A stretch of DNA of 64,000 nt, taken from the NCBI GenBank assembly GCA_965235635.1, contig CBDDYR010000002.1, forward strand, positions 186,001-250,000, given 5' to 3'. Below, piece after piece: positions 15,957 to 25,109 of this stretch (positions within the stretch are counted from its first letter, which is position 1; every line of letters starts with the position of its first letter). Both the position numbers and the translations under genes were made by a program. Below the pieces are notes generated by a model, which did no database searches, was not told where the DNA came from, and saw nothing but the letters and a program-made list of their open reading frames with translations. The stretch comes from Fontibacterium meridianamericanum. Lineage in GTDB: Bacteria; Pseudomonadota; Alphaproteobacteria; Pelagibacterales; Pelagibacteraceae.

Positions 15957-17151
15957 CTGTAATTTTAACACTATGATCCAACCAACCATTGTGAGAATAA
16001 CCCTCGTTGTTCTCAAATCTTAATTTAGGTTGTGATCCCTTTTCATCAGTTGCTCTAGATGCAACTGTATAGTTGCCCTTTTCTAAATTTGCTTCAAATT
16101 GAAATTGTCTCCAAGCAAATTTTCCAAGATTAGGACCTACAAATTTTGCATTCTTCCAAGTTTTTCCTTCATCGAAAGATAGAGCAACTCCTTTTAAAGG
16201 AGTGCCGTTACTAAATGCAACACCTGTAAATACAACTTTACCCGCTTTAGCTGAGGTAAGAGGTGAAGTAATCCAGCTTTTTACATTCATCTCCCAACAT
16301 GTGCCATCGTTAGCAGTCGGCTTTTCACCAATTTTATAAACTCGGTAACGAGTCGACATCATTTTAAAATCAGACTCTTTATCTGTAAAAACTAATTTAT
16401 TAATATGTTTAATGTTATTTATTCCATAATAACCAGGCACAACCAATCTAAGCGGACCTCCATGTGCATTTGGAATTGGAACTCCATTAACTTCCCAAGC
16501 TAATAAACAATCTTCATAAGTTGAAATTGGAACAGATCTTTCAACTGCTCCCTCTTTTGGATCAATTTCTTTTGGTGCATCAGCGCCTGTTCCTGTAATA
16601 AATTTAGCCCCGGCAGCAAGTCCGCCACAAAGTTCCGCTAAATATTTAACAGAAACTCCTGAAAACGTAACACAAGCTGCGCTACCTGTATCCCACTTAG
16701 TTCCGCTTGGGCCATGAGCAAAAAATTTACGACCATTTCCTGAACATTGCAGAACCATAGGAGTTATCTTTAAAGGCATTTTTTGTAGCTCAGCTAATGT
16801 GAATGTTCTCGGTTTCTGAACACCCTGAACTTCTAATTTCCAATCTGGTCTACTTCCTATTTGTTGATCATTTAAGGAATTAACATTATTTCTAATGTAT
16901 ACATTTTCAATTGGAGTAATAATTCCATTTCCGATCATATCCCGATGAGTTTCAATTGTTCCTTCAGAATGAATAATTAATGCATTTCGATTCTTCCACT
17001 TAATATACTCTGGGGTCGCTTTTGGAGTAGCACTAGTATGATCTGCTTTTGCAATATTAAAATTTGAAATAGATGAAATAGCGGCTACCCCTGCAATAGC
17101 TGCTGAACCTGTTAAAAAAGATCTTCTATTAGGATTTTTAATTTTTTTCAT
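15949..17151 (-). CDS. sorA: Sulfite:cytochrome c oxidoreductase molybdenum subunit (SorA)
   Basis: 400 residues. A twin-arginine signal (NRRSFLTGSAAIAGVAAISS) marks export of the folded, cofactor-loaded enzyme. The sulfite-oxidase Mo domain has the cofactor-ligating Cys136 in MVLQCSGNGR, the CLLAWEVNGVPIPNAHGGPLRLV region and GYYGINNIKHI, followed by the C-terminal Ig-like dimerisation domain ending in DEKGSQPKLRFENNEGYSHNG. It oxidises sulfite to sulfate in the periplasm. It overlaps sorB, its presumed acceptor, and is divergent from the moaACDE operon. Confidence 0.93.
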   Translation of the reverse strand: MKKIKNPNRRSFLTGSAAIAGVAAISSISNFNIAKADHTSATPKATPEYIKWKNRNALIIHSEGTIETHRDMIGNGIITPIENVYIRNNVNSLNDQQIGSRPDWKLEVQGVQKPRTFTLAELQKMPLKITPMVLQCSGNGRKFFAHGPSGTKWDTGSAACVTFSGVSVKYLAELCGGLAAGAKFITGTGADAPKEIDPKEGAVERSVPISTYEDCLLAWEVNGVPIPNAHGGPLRLVVPGYYGINNIKHINKLVFTDKESDFKMMSTRYRVYKIGEKPTANDGTCWEMNVKSWITSPLTSAKAGKVVFTGVAFSNGTPLKGVALSFDEGKTWKNAKFVGPNLGKFAWRQFQFEANLEKGNYTVASRATDEKGSQPKLRFENNEGYSHNGWLDHSVKITVA

Positions 17152-17273
17152 ATTAAATGACTCAAAGCTAAGTTTGTAGGAATTAGTATATGCCTTTTAA
17201 TAATACTATGTTTCACTTTTCAGTTGAAAAAAAATCTTTTGACTATCTTACCATTATAGATTGTAATCTCTAA

Positions 17274-18266
17274 TTGATGGTTCATTTAAAAGATAATTTC
17301 GGTAGAACTTTTCCTTATTTTAGAATTTCAATTACCGACGTTTGCAATTTTAAGTGTGGCTACTGTTTGCCTGATGGCTACCAAAAACCTGAAAATAAAA
17401 AAACTTTTTTAACACTAGAGGAAATTAGAAGAATTGGAATAGCCTTATCAGAACTTGGTGTTTGTAAAATTAGATTAACAGGCGGTGAGCCTACTGTTCG
17501 AAAAGATTTTATAGATATTGTTAAAAATTTAAAATCTCTTCCAGGAATTAAAAAAGTAGTAATGACAACTAATGGTTACAATTTAAAGCAAATTGCTAGA
17601 CCTTTGATGGAACAAAAAATTGATGGGATTAATATTAGTATCGACAGTCTTGATAAAGAAAAATTTAAATTTATAACTGGGATGGATAAACTGGAAGATA
17701 TTCTTTCTGGTCTTAAAATTTTACAACAAAATAATTTTAAAAAAATAAAAATTAACGCAGTTTTGCTTAAAGGAGTAAATGATACTGAAGAAGATTTTAA
17801 CAATTGGCAAGAATTTATAAAATCTAACTACGTAGACTTTCGTTACATTGAACTAATGCAAACAGGAGATAATTTAGATTATTTTAAAAAATATCATGTC
17901 TCGGCTAATGTTTTTAGAGATTATTTATTAAAGAATGAATGGATTCATCAGACAGCAGGTTTTGATTCTGGACCAGCCAAAACTTACATTCGTAAAGATT
18001 TTAATGGAAAATTTGGGATCATTGCTCCTTATTCAAAAGATTTTTGTAAAAGCTGTAATCGCTTAAGAATTACCGCACAAGGAGACTTAAGATTATGCTT
18101 ATTTGGAGATACGGGAATATCTCTTAGAGCATTATTACAAAAAGATGAGCAGATTCCTCAACTTAAAGATTTGATTAATGCTCAATTAAATTTCAAAAAA
18201 GAATCTCATTATTTAGAATTGGGCAATACCGGAATTACTCCGCATTTAGCATCCATTGGAGGATAA
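17274..18266 (+). CDS. moaA: GTP 3',8-cyclase MoaA (radical SAM)
   Basis: 330 residues; first step of molybdopterin synthesis with MoaC. The N-terminal radical-SAM cluster is CNFKCGYC, the SAM-binding region is RLTGGEPTVRKD, the C-terminal second cluster is FCKSCNRLRITAQGDLRLC, and the chain ends in the functional GG (HLASIGG). It starts a plus-strand operon: its stop overlaps the moaC start by one base. The 122-bp spacer to sorA holds both divergent promoters, none clear to me. Confidence 0.96.
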   Translation: MMVHLKDNFGRTFPYFRISITDVCNFKCGYCLPDGYQKPENKKTFLTLEEIRRIGIALSELGVCKIRLTGGEPTVRKDFIDIVKNLKSLPGIKKVVMTTNGYNLKQIARPLMEQKIDGINISIDSLDKEKFKFITGMDKLEDILSGLKILQQNNFKKIKINAVLLKGVNDTEEDFNNWQEFIKSNYVDFRYIELMQTGDNLDYFKKYHVSANVFRDYLLKNEWIHQTAGFDSGPAKTYIRKDFNGKFGIIAPYSKDFCKSCNRLRITAQGDLRLCLFGDTGISLRALLQKDEQIPQLKDLINAQLNFKKESHYLELGNTGITPHLASIGG

Positions 18267-18811
18267 TGAAAAATCTTAAAATTATAGACACAAGTATTTT
18301 AAAAGATTGGGCGAAGGAAATTTTTACAAACAATAATTTTCATATGGTGGATGTATCACAAAAACAAAATACACACCGAAAAGCTTTAGCTATGGGTAAA
18401 ATTTATGTTGGTGAAAAAACTTTTAAATTAATTCAAAACAAACAGATGCCAAAAGGAGATCCAATCTCTTTAGCAGAAGTTGCATCACTCCTTGGGGTAA
18501 AAAAAACTAGTGAAATAATTCCTCTTTGTCATCCACTTAGTGTCGACTACAGTTCAACAAAAATTATTCAAAATGCTGACGACTTTTCACTTGAGGCCTA
18601 TTGCGTTGTTGCAGCATTTGCTAAAACTGGCGTTGAGATGGAAGCGATCATGGGAGTGAATGCTGCATTAATTGCAATTTATGATTTATGCAAAATTGTT
18701 AATCCTGATCTTAAAATTGATGGAATTCGTTTATTAATTAAACAGGGCGGAAAAACAGGAACCTGGATAAATCCTAATGGCTTGCCAGAATTTTTACAGG
18801 ATTTATTTTAA
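18266..18811 (+). CDS. moaC: Cyclic pyranopterin monophosphate synthase MoaC
   Basis: 181 residues. Family features are FHMVDVSQKQNTHRKALAMGKI, KGDPISLAEVASLLGVKKTSEIIPLCHPL and the active-site region AFAKTGVEMEAIMGVNAALIAIYDLCK. With MoaA it makes cPMP. The last 20 residues (TGTWINPNGLPEFLQDLF) and about 20 at the N-terminus extend a typical 160-residue MoaC. It is coupled to moaA and 27 nt upstream of moaD. Confidence 0.95.
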   Translation: MKNLKIIDTSILKDWAKEIFTNNNFHMVDVSQKQNTHRKALAMGKIYVGEKTFKLIQNKQMPKGDPISLAEVASLLGVKKTSEIIPLCHPLSVDYSSTKIIQNADDFSLEAYCVVAAFAKTGVEMEAIMGVNAALIAIYDLCKIVNPDLKIDGIRLLIKQGGKTGTWINPNGLPEFLQDLF

Positions 18812-18838
18812 AAAGACTTAAGTTAAGTTGTTATAAAA

Positions 18839-19108
18839 ATGAAAATCAAAATAAAATTATTTGGCAACTGTAAGGATATTTTTCGTGCTCCAGTTTTGCA
18901 AATTAATTTTGCTAAAGGTGCAAAAGTTAAAAATATAAGAAATAAATTAATTGAAATTGTTGAAAAAAAATATTCAAGTAATAAAGCTTATAAAGATCTT
19001 ATTAAAAAATCTGCTTTTTGTTCAGAACGTGATGAAATAGTCAATGACACCTATGTCTTAAACAAAGATAAAATGATTTCAATTATTCCGCCGATTGGAG
19101 GTGGCTAA
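18839..19108 (+). CDS. moaD: Molybdopterin synthase sulfur carrier subunit MoaD
   Basis: 89 residues, ubiquitin-like. It starts MKIKIKLFGNCKDIF and ends IIPPIGGG, giving the C-terminal glycines that carry the thiocarboxylate used to convert cPMP to molybdopterin. The stop overlaps the first base of moaE, its partner subunit. Confidence 0.92.
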   Translation: MKIKIKLFGNCKDIFRAPVLQINFAKGAKVKNIRNKLIEIVEKKYSSNKAYKDLIKKSAFCSERDEIVNDTYVLNKDKMISIIPPIGGG

Positions 19109-19560
19109 TGTTTCACGCCGCAATTATTGATCCCATAAAAAGTAAAAAAAAAATTAACTTAATAAGAGCTGAGAAATTTATAAAAAATTATGATGCAGGA
19201 GCTAGCATTTTTTTTGTGGGAAATATTAGAAAAAATAACAATAACAAAAATGTCTCTGGAGTTTCCTATGACGCTTTCGATAGGCTAGTAATAAAAACAT
19301 TTAAAAAAATCTATAGTGAAGGAATTAAGAAATTTAAATTAAAAAAAGCTAAAGTTTTTATAGAGCATGCTAAAGGATATGTTCCTTTAGGCAAACCCTC
19401 TATAATAATTGCAGTATCTTGCAAACACAGATCTGAAGCTTATAAATTGTCTAGATATATTATTGAGCAAATAAAAATTAGAGCACCGATTTGGAAAAAA
19501 GAATATTACAAAAATCAAAAGTCAGAATGGCTTAAAGGAACCTCAATAAGAATTAAATAG
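19108..19560 (+). CDS. moaE: Molybdopterin synthase catalytic subunit MoaE
   Basis: 150 residues. Recognised by GASIFFVGNIRKNNNNKNVSGVSYDAF near the N-terminus, the VFIEHAKGYVPLGKPSIIIAVSC segment and the C-terminal active-site KIRAPIWKKEYY. It forms the heterotetramer with MoaD. It is the last gene of the moaACDE operon; an 86-bp AT-rich spacer with no clear hairpin separates it from tRNA-Arg. Confidence 0.93.
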   Translation: MFHAAIIDPIKSKKKINLIRAEKFIKNYDAGASIFFVGNIRKNNNNKNVSGVSYDAFDRLVIKTFKKIYSEGIKKFKLKKAKVFIEHAKGYVPLGKPSIIIAVSCKHRSEAYKLSRYIIEQIKIRAPIWKKEYYKNQKSEWLKGTSIRIK

Positions 19561-19646
19561 TTCAAGGGTGCTAATTTAAAACTCTTTTTTAAAACATTAA
19601 AATCTTTATTTAAAATCTATAAAATAAATAGTACTACTGCACTCAT

Positions 19647-19721
19647 GGTCTTGTAGTGAAATGGATATCATCCTAGTCTTCGAAACTAGAGTTCTAGGTT
19701 CAAGTCCTAGCAAGACCACCA
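19647..19721 (+). tRNA. tRNA-Arg (anticodon UCG), CCA encoded
   Basis: A complete cloverleaf can be drawn: acceptor GGTCTTG/CAAGACC, anticodon stem CTAGT/ACTAG with loop CTTCGAA giving anticodon TCG (reads CGA, arginine), T arm CTAGG-TTCAAGT-CCTAG, discriminator A and an encoded CCA. It lies 12 bases before the rluD start, in the same direction. Confidence 0.93.
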
Positions 19722-19733
19722 AAATTGCTAATC

Positions 19734-20717
19734 ATGTCCATTAACAAATACAAATTTGAAATTACAGAGGAAAAAAATAATACACGCTTAGATTCTGCAC
19801 TTACTAATTTAATTCCAGAAATTAGCAGAACAAGAATTAAAAATATTATTAACGAAGGATTTGTTAAAATTAATAAAATTCAAATAACTCAACCTTCAAT
19901 TAAAATAAAATCCTCAGACATAATAGAAGTTTCAATCCCTGAACCTAAGGAAGTTAATATTTCAGCAAAAAATATTAAACTGGATATTCGTTATGAAGAT
20001 GACGACTTGTTAATTGTTAACAAATCTCCTGAAATGGTCGTTCATCCAGGTGCGGGGAACTTTGATAATACTTTAGTAAATGCTCTTATGTTTCATTGCA
20101 AAAATAAACTTTCAACTATCGGTGGAGAATTAAGACCAGGCATAGTTCATAGAATTGATAAAGGAACCAGTGGTCTGTTAGTGGTTGCAAAAAATGATAA
20201 TGCCCATATTTTTTTATCAAAGCAGTTTGCAGAACATACAATTAAAAGAGTTTATGAGGTTCTTGTCTACGGAAGAATGAAGCCGAGTTCTGGACAAATT
20301 TCTTCTATGATTGGAAGAAGTAAATTTAATAGAAAAAAAATGAGTATCAATACCTCTAGAGGAAAAGATGCTATTACAAATTACAAAACTATAGAATTTT
20401 TCTCAGGAAAAAAAATTCCTGATATGAGCTTTCTTGAATGCAGATTAGAAACAGGAAGAACTCATCAAATCCGAGTTCATCTTTCATCTCACGGTAATCC
20501 GATTATTGGTGATCAAATATATGGAAAACAAAATAAATTTATAAGAGATATTGATCCTGAATTTAAAGAATTATTAGAAGGATTTAAAAGACAAGCATTA
20601 CATGCAAAATCTATTGGATTTGTTCATCCAACAACAAAGAAAGAAATCGAATTTGAATGTGAAAAACCAAAAGATTTTGAAAATCTCCTAAAAACAATCA
20701 AAAAGCTTAAGTTTTAA
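19734..20717 (+). CDS. rluD: 23S rRNA pseudouridine synthase, RluD family
   Basis: About 327 residues from the ATG at 19734; an upstream TTG at 19725 is weaker. It has an N-terminal S4 RNA-binding domain (TRLDSALTNLIPEISRTRIKNII) and the RluA/RluD catalytic domain with HRIDKGTSGLLVVAKND, containing the nucleophilic Asp, then LETGRTHQIRVHLS. It modifies helix 69 of 23S rRNA if orthologous to RluD. Followed 38 bp later by rpoH, the usual neighbour order in Alphaproteobacteria. Confidence 0.9.
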   Translation: MSINKYKFEITEEKNNTRLDSALTNLIPEISRTRIKNIINEGFVKINKIQITQPSIKIKSSDIIEVSIPEPKEVNISAKNIKLDIRYEDDDLLIVNKSPEMVVHPGAGNFDNTLVNALMFHCKNKLSTIGGELRPGIVHRIDKGTSGLLVVAKNDNAHIFLSKQFAEHTIKRVYEVLVYGRMKPSSGQISSMIGRSKFNRKKMSINTSRGKDAITNYKTIEFFSGKKIPDMSFLECRLETGRTHQIRVHLSSHGNPIIGDQIYGKQNKFIRDIDPEFKELLEGFKRQALHAKSIGFVHPTTKKEIEFECEKPKDFENLLKTIKKLKF

Positions 20718-20755
20718 TATCTTGTTATACAAGTTATAATACCCAAATAAATATA

Positions 20756-21655
20756 ATGGAAAAAATTGAAAAAAATTCCAATCTTCCTACGCTTTCCCCT
20801 GAGGGAAGTTTAAATTCTTATTTATTAAAAATTAGAAAATTCCCAATGTTAGAGCCTGAGCAAGAATATATTCTTGCAAAAAATTGGCGCGAAAAAGGAG
20901 ATAGAGAATCAGCTCATACTTTAGTTACAAGCCATTTAAGATTAGTTGCAAAAATTGCCATGGGATATAGAGGCTATGGTCTTCCCGTTGGAGAATTAAT
21001 ATCTGAGGGAAACATTGGATTAATGCAAGCGGTAAAAAAATTTGACCCCGACAGAGGTTTTAGACTTGCAACATATGCAATGTGGTGGATCAAAGCAGCT
21101 ATTCAAGAATATATTTTAAGATCATGGAGTTTAGTTAAAATTGGAACAACTGCAGCACAAAAAAAATTATTTTTTAATCTTAGAAAATTAAAAAATCAAA
21201 TTTTTGCAATTGAAAGTGGTGATATGACGGACGCTCACGTAAAAGAAATTGCAAATCGACTGGATGTTAATGAAGATGAAGTTATTTCTATGAACAGAAG
21301 GATGGCAGGACAAGAACAATCATTAAACGCTAAAATTTCTGATGAGGAACAAGGAGGTCAATGGCAAGATTGGATTGTTGATGAAAATGCTGATCAAGAG
21401 TTATTAATTTCCCAGCGCCAAGAATTAAATCAAAAACATGCTTTATTACAAACAGCTTTAAAAGTTTTAGACGAAAGAGAAAAAGAAATTTTATATGACA
21501 GAAAGCTAATTGATGAACCAAAAACTCTTGAAGAATTAAGTCAAAAATACAAAATTAGTAGAGAAAGAGTAAGACAAATTGAAAATAGAGCTTTTGAAAA
21601 AGTTCAAAAAGCAATGTTAGAGAACATTAAAACAAAACCTTTCATTACGCATTAA
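20756..21655 (+). CDS. rpoH: RNA polymerase sigma-32 (heat-shock) factor RpoH
   Basis: 299 residues. Region 2 has HLRLVAKIAMGYRGYGLPVGELISEGNIGLMQAV and FRLATYAMWWIKAAIQEYI; the RpoH box QKKLFFNLRKLK separates it from other sigma factors; region 4 is ISRERVRQIENRAFEKV. It directs core polymerase to chaperone and protease promoters, including ftsH-type genes. A TATAAT-like hexamer stands in the 38-bp upstream spacer. Its 3' end overlaps the convergent purA by 11 nt. Confidence 0.96.
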   Translation: MEKIEKNSNLPTLSPEGSLNSYLLKIRKFPMLEPEQEYILAKNWREKGDRESAHTLVTSHLRLVAKIAMGYRGYGLPVGELISEGNIGLMQAVKKFDPDRGFRLATYAMWWIKAAIQEYILRSWSLVKIGTTAAQKKLFFNLRKLKNQIFAIESGDMTDAHVKEIANRLDVNEDEVISMNRRMAGQEQSLNAKISDEEQGGQWQDWIVDENADQELLISQRQELNQKHALLQTALKVLDEREKEILYDRKLIDEPKTLEELSQKYKISRERVRQIENRAFEKVQKAMLENIKTKPFITH

Positions 21656-22934
21656 AAGGATCTTCTACAAAAATTGTATCGTCTCGTTCAGGACTGGTTG
21701 AAATACTTCCAATCTTAACACCTATAAAATCTTCAATTGCTGCAATATAGATTTTTGCTTTCTCAGGTAATTCTTTGTAGTTTCTAATTCCTTTTGTTTC
21801 AGACTTCCACCCTTCAAAAGTTTTGTAAATAGGCTCTACTGCAAATTGATCTTCTGATGCGCTTGGAAAATAATCAATTTCTTTACCACGTAATTTATAA
21901 CCAATGCAGAATTTTATTTCATCTAATGTATCCAAAACATCTAACTTAGTCAGCGCGATACCCGTAATTCCTGAGATGGTAGCTGACTGTTTAACAAGAA
22001 CTCCATCAAACCAACCGCATCTTCTTTTTCTATTAGTTACAGTTCCAAATTCATGACCTCGTTGACCAATAAGTTCTCCTGTTGCATCTTTAAGTTCTGT
22101 TGGAAAAGGACCTTCCCCTACTCTTGTTGTATAAGCCTTAGTAATTCCAAGAACATAATCAATTGTTTTTGGGCCACATCCTGTGCCAACCGATGCTGTT
22201 CCGGCAACTGTATTTGATGAGGTAACATAAGGATAAGTTCCATGATCGACGTCGAGTAATATTCCCTGGGCTCCTTCAAATAATATTTTTTTATTTAATT
22301 TTTGATATTCAGCAATTTTTTTCCAAACGGGTTGAGAAAATTTTAATATTTTAGGAGCAATTTTTAATAAATCTTCGATTAATTCATCCGATTTATATAT
22401 CTTCTTTTTTAAACCTTTTCTGATTGCGTTATGGTGTTCTAAAATAACTTCTAGCCTTTGCTCCAAATTTGTTTTTGATCTCAAATCCATGACTCGAATA
22501 GAACGTCTGCCAATTTTATCTTCATAGGCAGGTCCAATTCCTCTCCTTGTAGTTCCAATTTTAGATTTAGCTGCATCCTCTCTGATTTCATCCATTTCTT
22601 TATGAAAAGGTAAAATTAAGGTTGCTGTATCAGAAATAATTAAATTCTTTTCATTCACATCAACTCCCTTTTTCTTAATTTCCTCAATTTCCTCTAGCAA
22701 CGCCCAAGGATCTATGACAACTCCATTTCCAATAATCGAAATTTTATCACCTCTAACGATTCCTGAGGGAAGTAATTTTAATTTAAAAACTTTTCCGTTA
22801 ATAACTAAAGTGTGTCCAGCGTTGTGACCACCTTGAAATCTAATTACAACATCAGCTTGCTCTGAAAGCCAATCCACGATTTTTCCTTTGCCCTCATCGC
22901 CCCACTGAGAGCCTACAACTACAACGTTTGTCAT
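21645..22934 (-). CDS. purA: Adenylosuccinate synthetase PurA
   Basis: 429 residues, full length. The GTP-binding start VVVGSQWGDEGKGKIVDWL, the QGGHNAGHTLV IMP loop, GTTRRGIGPAYEDK, and TVTNRKRRCGWFDG are all in place. It converts IMP, aspartate and GTP to adenylosuccinate. It overlaps rpoH tail to tail. The 38-bp spacer upstream holds a small inverted repeat around agatcctataaagatct. Confidence 0.97.
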   Translation of the reverse strand: MTNVVVVGSQWGDEGKGKIVDWLSEQADVVIRFQGGHNAGHTLVINGKVFKLKLLPSGIVRGDKISIIGNGVVIDPWALLEEIEEIKKKGVDVNEKNLIISDTATLILPFHKEMDEIREDAAKSKIGTTRRGIGPAYEDKIGRRSIRVMDLRSKTNLEQRLEVILEHHNAIRKGLKKKIYKSDELIEDLLKIAPKILKFSQPVWKKIAEYQKLNKKILFEGAQGILLDVDHGTYPYVTSSNTVAGTASVGTGCGPKTIDYVLGITKAYTTRVGEGPFPTELKDATGELIGQRGHEFGTVTNRKRRCGWFDGVLVKQSATISGITGIALTKLDVLDTLDEIKFCIGYKLRGKEIDYFPSASEDQFAVEPIYKTFEGWKSETKGIRNYKELPEKAKIYIAAIEDFIGVKIGSISTSPERDDTIFVEDPFNA

Positions 22935-22972
22935 AAGTAAATATTTTTAGATCCTATAAAGATCTAGATTAT

Positions 22973-23767
22973 TTAATTTAATAAAGCCATATGATTAATT
23001 GGCCCATGTCCTCTTCCAAATTTTGGATTTAATAAAATTGCTTTGTGCACATATTGAATGGCACGTCCACACGATTCGTTCATATTATAATTTTTAGAAA
23101 GAAAAGAAGCAATTGCACTCGACAAAGTACATCCCGTACCATGTGTATTTTTAGTTTTAATTTTCTTATTTTTAAAAATTTTAATATTATTTTTTGAAAT
23201 TAATACATCCTCAATAAAAGATTTATTAGAATGTCCACCTTTTATAAGAACATACTTGGGTCCAAATTTTAAAATTTCTTTTCCAGCATTAATTACATCT
23301 TCTAATGTTTTTATTTTTTTTTTAATTAAAGTTTCAGCTTCGGGAATATTTGGTGTTACTAATAATGCGTAAGATAATAATTTTTTTTTTAAATAATTAA
23401 TAGAACTATTGCTAATTAATCTATGACCTCCTTTTGCAACCATCACAGGATCTATTACAATTTTTTTCAAATTATGCTTATTAATAGCCTTTATAACTTC
23501 TTTAATTACTCCTACATTGTGAAGCATTCCGATTTTTACAGAGTTCGGCTTAATGTCCTCAACTGAAAATGAAATTTGATTAAAAATCTCTTTTGGTGTC
23601 ACAGAAACAATTGATTTAACCCCTGTGGTATTTTGAGCTGTAATTGCTGTTATTGCAGTCATCGCATAAACCCCTAGTGATGTTGCCGTTTTAATATCTG
23701 CTTGGATACCAGCTCCTCCGCTGGAGTCAGAGCCTGCAATAATTAATAGTTTAGACTTTAGTTTCAA
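22973..23767 (-). CDS. thiD: Hydroxymethylpyrimidine (phosphate) kinase ThiD
   Basis: 264 residues of the ribokinase fold. GSDSSGGAGIQADIKT opens the protein; VIDPVMVAKGGHRLI and the anion hole KNTHGTGCTLSSAIA follow. It phosphorylates HMP and HMP-P for thiamine synthesis. It begins 2 nt after glmM ends. A ThiE homologue is at 42.6 kb, which fits thiamine made from salvaged HMP. No thiamine riboswitch is seen, since the gene has no leader. Confidence 0.93.
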   Translation of the reverse strand: MKLKSKLLIIAGSDSSGGAGIQADIKTATSLGVYAMTAITAITAQNTTGVKSIVSVTPKEIFNQISFSVEDIKPNSVKIGMLHNVGVIKEVIKAINKHNLKKIVIDPVMVAKGGHRLISNSSINYLKKKLLSYALLVTPNIPEAETLIKKKIKTLEDVINAGKEILKFGPKYVLIKGGHSNKSFIEDVLISKNNIKIFKNKKIKTKNTHGTGCTLSSAIASFLSKNYNMNESCGRAIQYVHKAILLNPKFGRGHGPINHMALLN

Positions 23768-23769
23768 TG

Positions 23770-25107
23770 TTAAGCGTAATTCAGTATTAATTTTTTTACT
23801 TCGTTTACAGTATCTTTAATCAATTTCTTATCTGAGCTTTCAACCATTATTCTAACAACATTTTCAGTTCCTGATTTTCTAACTAGTAATCTCCCTTCTT
23901 GTTTTAAATTCTTATCAATTTGATTAATTTTTACTTTTAAAGATTTATTTTCAACAACATTTTTATTCTTAACTTTAATATTTTCTAAAACCTGAGGAAC
24001 TTTTTTAAATACTGAAAATACTTTACTCGCTTTACCATTATTTTTTAAAGAGTTTAAAACTTCTAAAGCAACTAACAATCCATCTCCGGTCGTAGCAAGA
24101 TTCCCAAGTATAATATGTCCTGATTGCTCTCCTCCTAGATTATATTTCAAACTATTCATTTTTTCTTTAACGTATCGATCACCTACATTTGCTCTATAAA
24201 ATTTAATATTATTATGTTTAAAGTAATTTTCTAATCCTAAATTAGTCATTAAGGTTCCTACAACACCTCCTTTTAAAATTTTTTTCTTTTTCCAATTTCT
24301 TGCAATCATTGCAATAATTTGATCGCCATCAATAATTTCTCCTTTTTCATCGCACATGATAACTCTGTCAGCATCACCATCAAATGCTATACCAATATCT
24401 GCCTTGTGAGTTTTTACTGACTGCTGGATAAGTTCTGGATGGGTTGATCCACAATTTTTATTAATATTAAATCCATCTGGATTAATTCCAATAGCTACAA
24501 CTTCAGCTCCTAATTCCCTTAGTAAAGCCGGTGCAGATTTATATGATGCACCATTTGCGCAATCTAAAAATATTTTTATACCAGATAAATTAAACGATTT
24601 TGGAAAAATATTTTTTAATATTCCTATATAATTTTCGGTTGCATCCTCTAATCTTTTAGCTCGTCCTAATGAATTTGGTTTTACTAAATATTTTTCAACT
24701 TTATCATCAATTAGTTTTTCAATTTGTTTTTCAACTTTGTCTGAAAGTTTCATTCCATCAGGACCAAAAAGTTTTAATCCATTATCTGTATGAGGATTGT
24801 GCGATGCTGTTAACATAATTCCAAGATCTGCTTTCATAGACTTTGTTAACATAGCAAGTCCGTTTGTAGGTAAAGGCCCTAACAACAAAACATCCATACC
24901 AGCAGAAATAAGACCTGATACTAAAGCAGGCTCCAGCATATAACCTGATAAGCGAGTATCTTTTGCAATGATTGCTTTGTGACGTTGTTTGTTTTGATTA
25001 GAAAAATATGTTCCTGCGGCTAGACCAAATCTAAAGAACATTTCACCAGTAATATTGCCCTTATTAACCTCTCCTCTAATTCCGTCTGTTCCAAAATATT
25101 TCTTCAT
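23770..25107 (-). CDS. glmM: Phosphoglucosamine mutase GlmM
   Basis: 445 residues. It begins KKYFGTDGIRGEVN, has the phosphoserine loop LTASHNPHTDNG (Ser102), the Mg site FDGDADR, the sugar-binding GGEQSGHI and the phosphate-binding RKSGTENVVRIMVES near the end. It makes glucosamine-1-phosphate for peptidoglycan and lipid A. The order ftsH, folP, glmM is the usual one. Confidence 0.96.
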   Translation of the reverse strand: MKKYFGTDGIRGEVNKGNITGEMFFRFGLAAGTYFSNQNKQRHKAIIAKDTRLSGYMLEPALVSGLISAGMDVLLLGPLPTNGLAMLTKSMKADLGIMLTASHNPHTDNGLKLFGPDGMKLSDKVEKQIEKLIDDKVEKYLVKPNSLGRAKRLEDATENYIGILKNIFPKSFNLSGIKIFLDCANGASYKSAPALLRELGAEVVAIGINPDGFNINKNCGSTHPELIQQSVKTHKADIGIAFDGDADRVIMCDEKGEIIDGDQIIAMIARNWKKKKILKGGVVGTLMTNLGLENYFKHNNIKFYRANVGDRYVKEKMNSLKYNLGGEQSGHIILGNLATTGDGLLVALEVLNSLKNNGKASKVFSVFKKVPQVLENIKVKNKNVVENKSLKVKINQIDKNLKQEGRLLVRKSGTENVVRIMVESSDKKLIKDTVNEVKKLILNYA

Positions 25108-25109
25108 AG

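Noticed and set aside
14878..18266. Horizontal acquisition of the molybdenum island shown by composition
   Set aside because: AT-rich, Lys/Asn-heavy composition matches the flanking housekeeping genes by eye, and I see no boundary repeats or integrase.
22935..22972. Riboswitch or operator upstream of purA
   Set aside because: Only 38 bp with a 6-bp inverted repeat; too short for a riboswitch, and chance repeats are common at this base composition.
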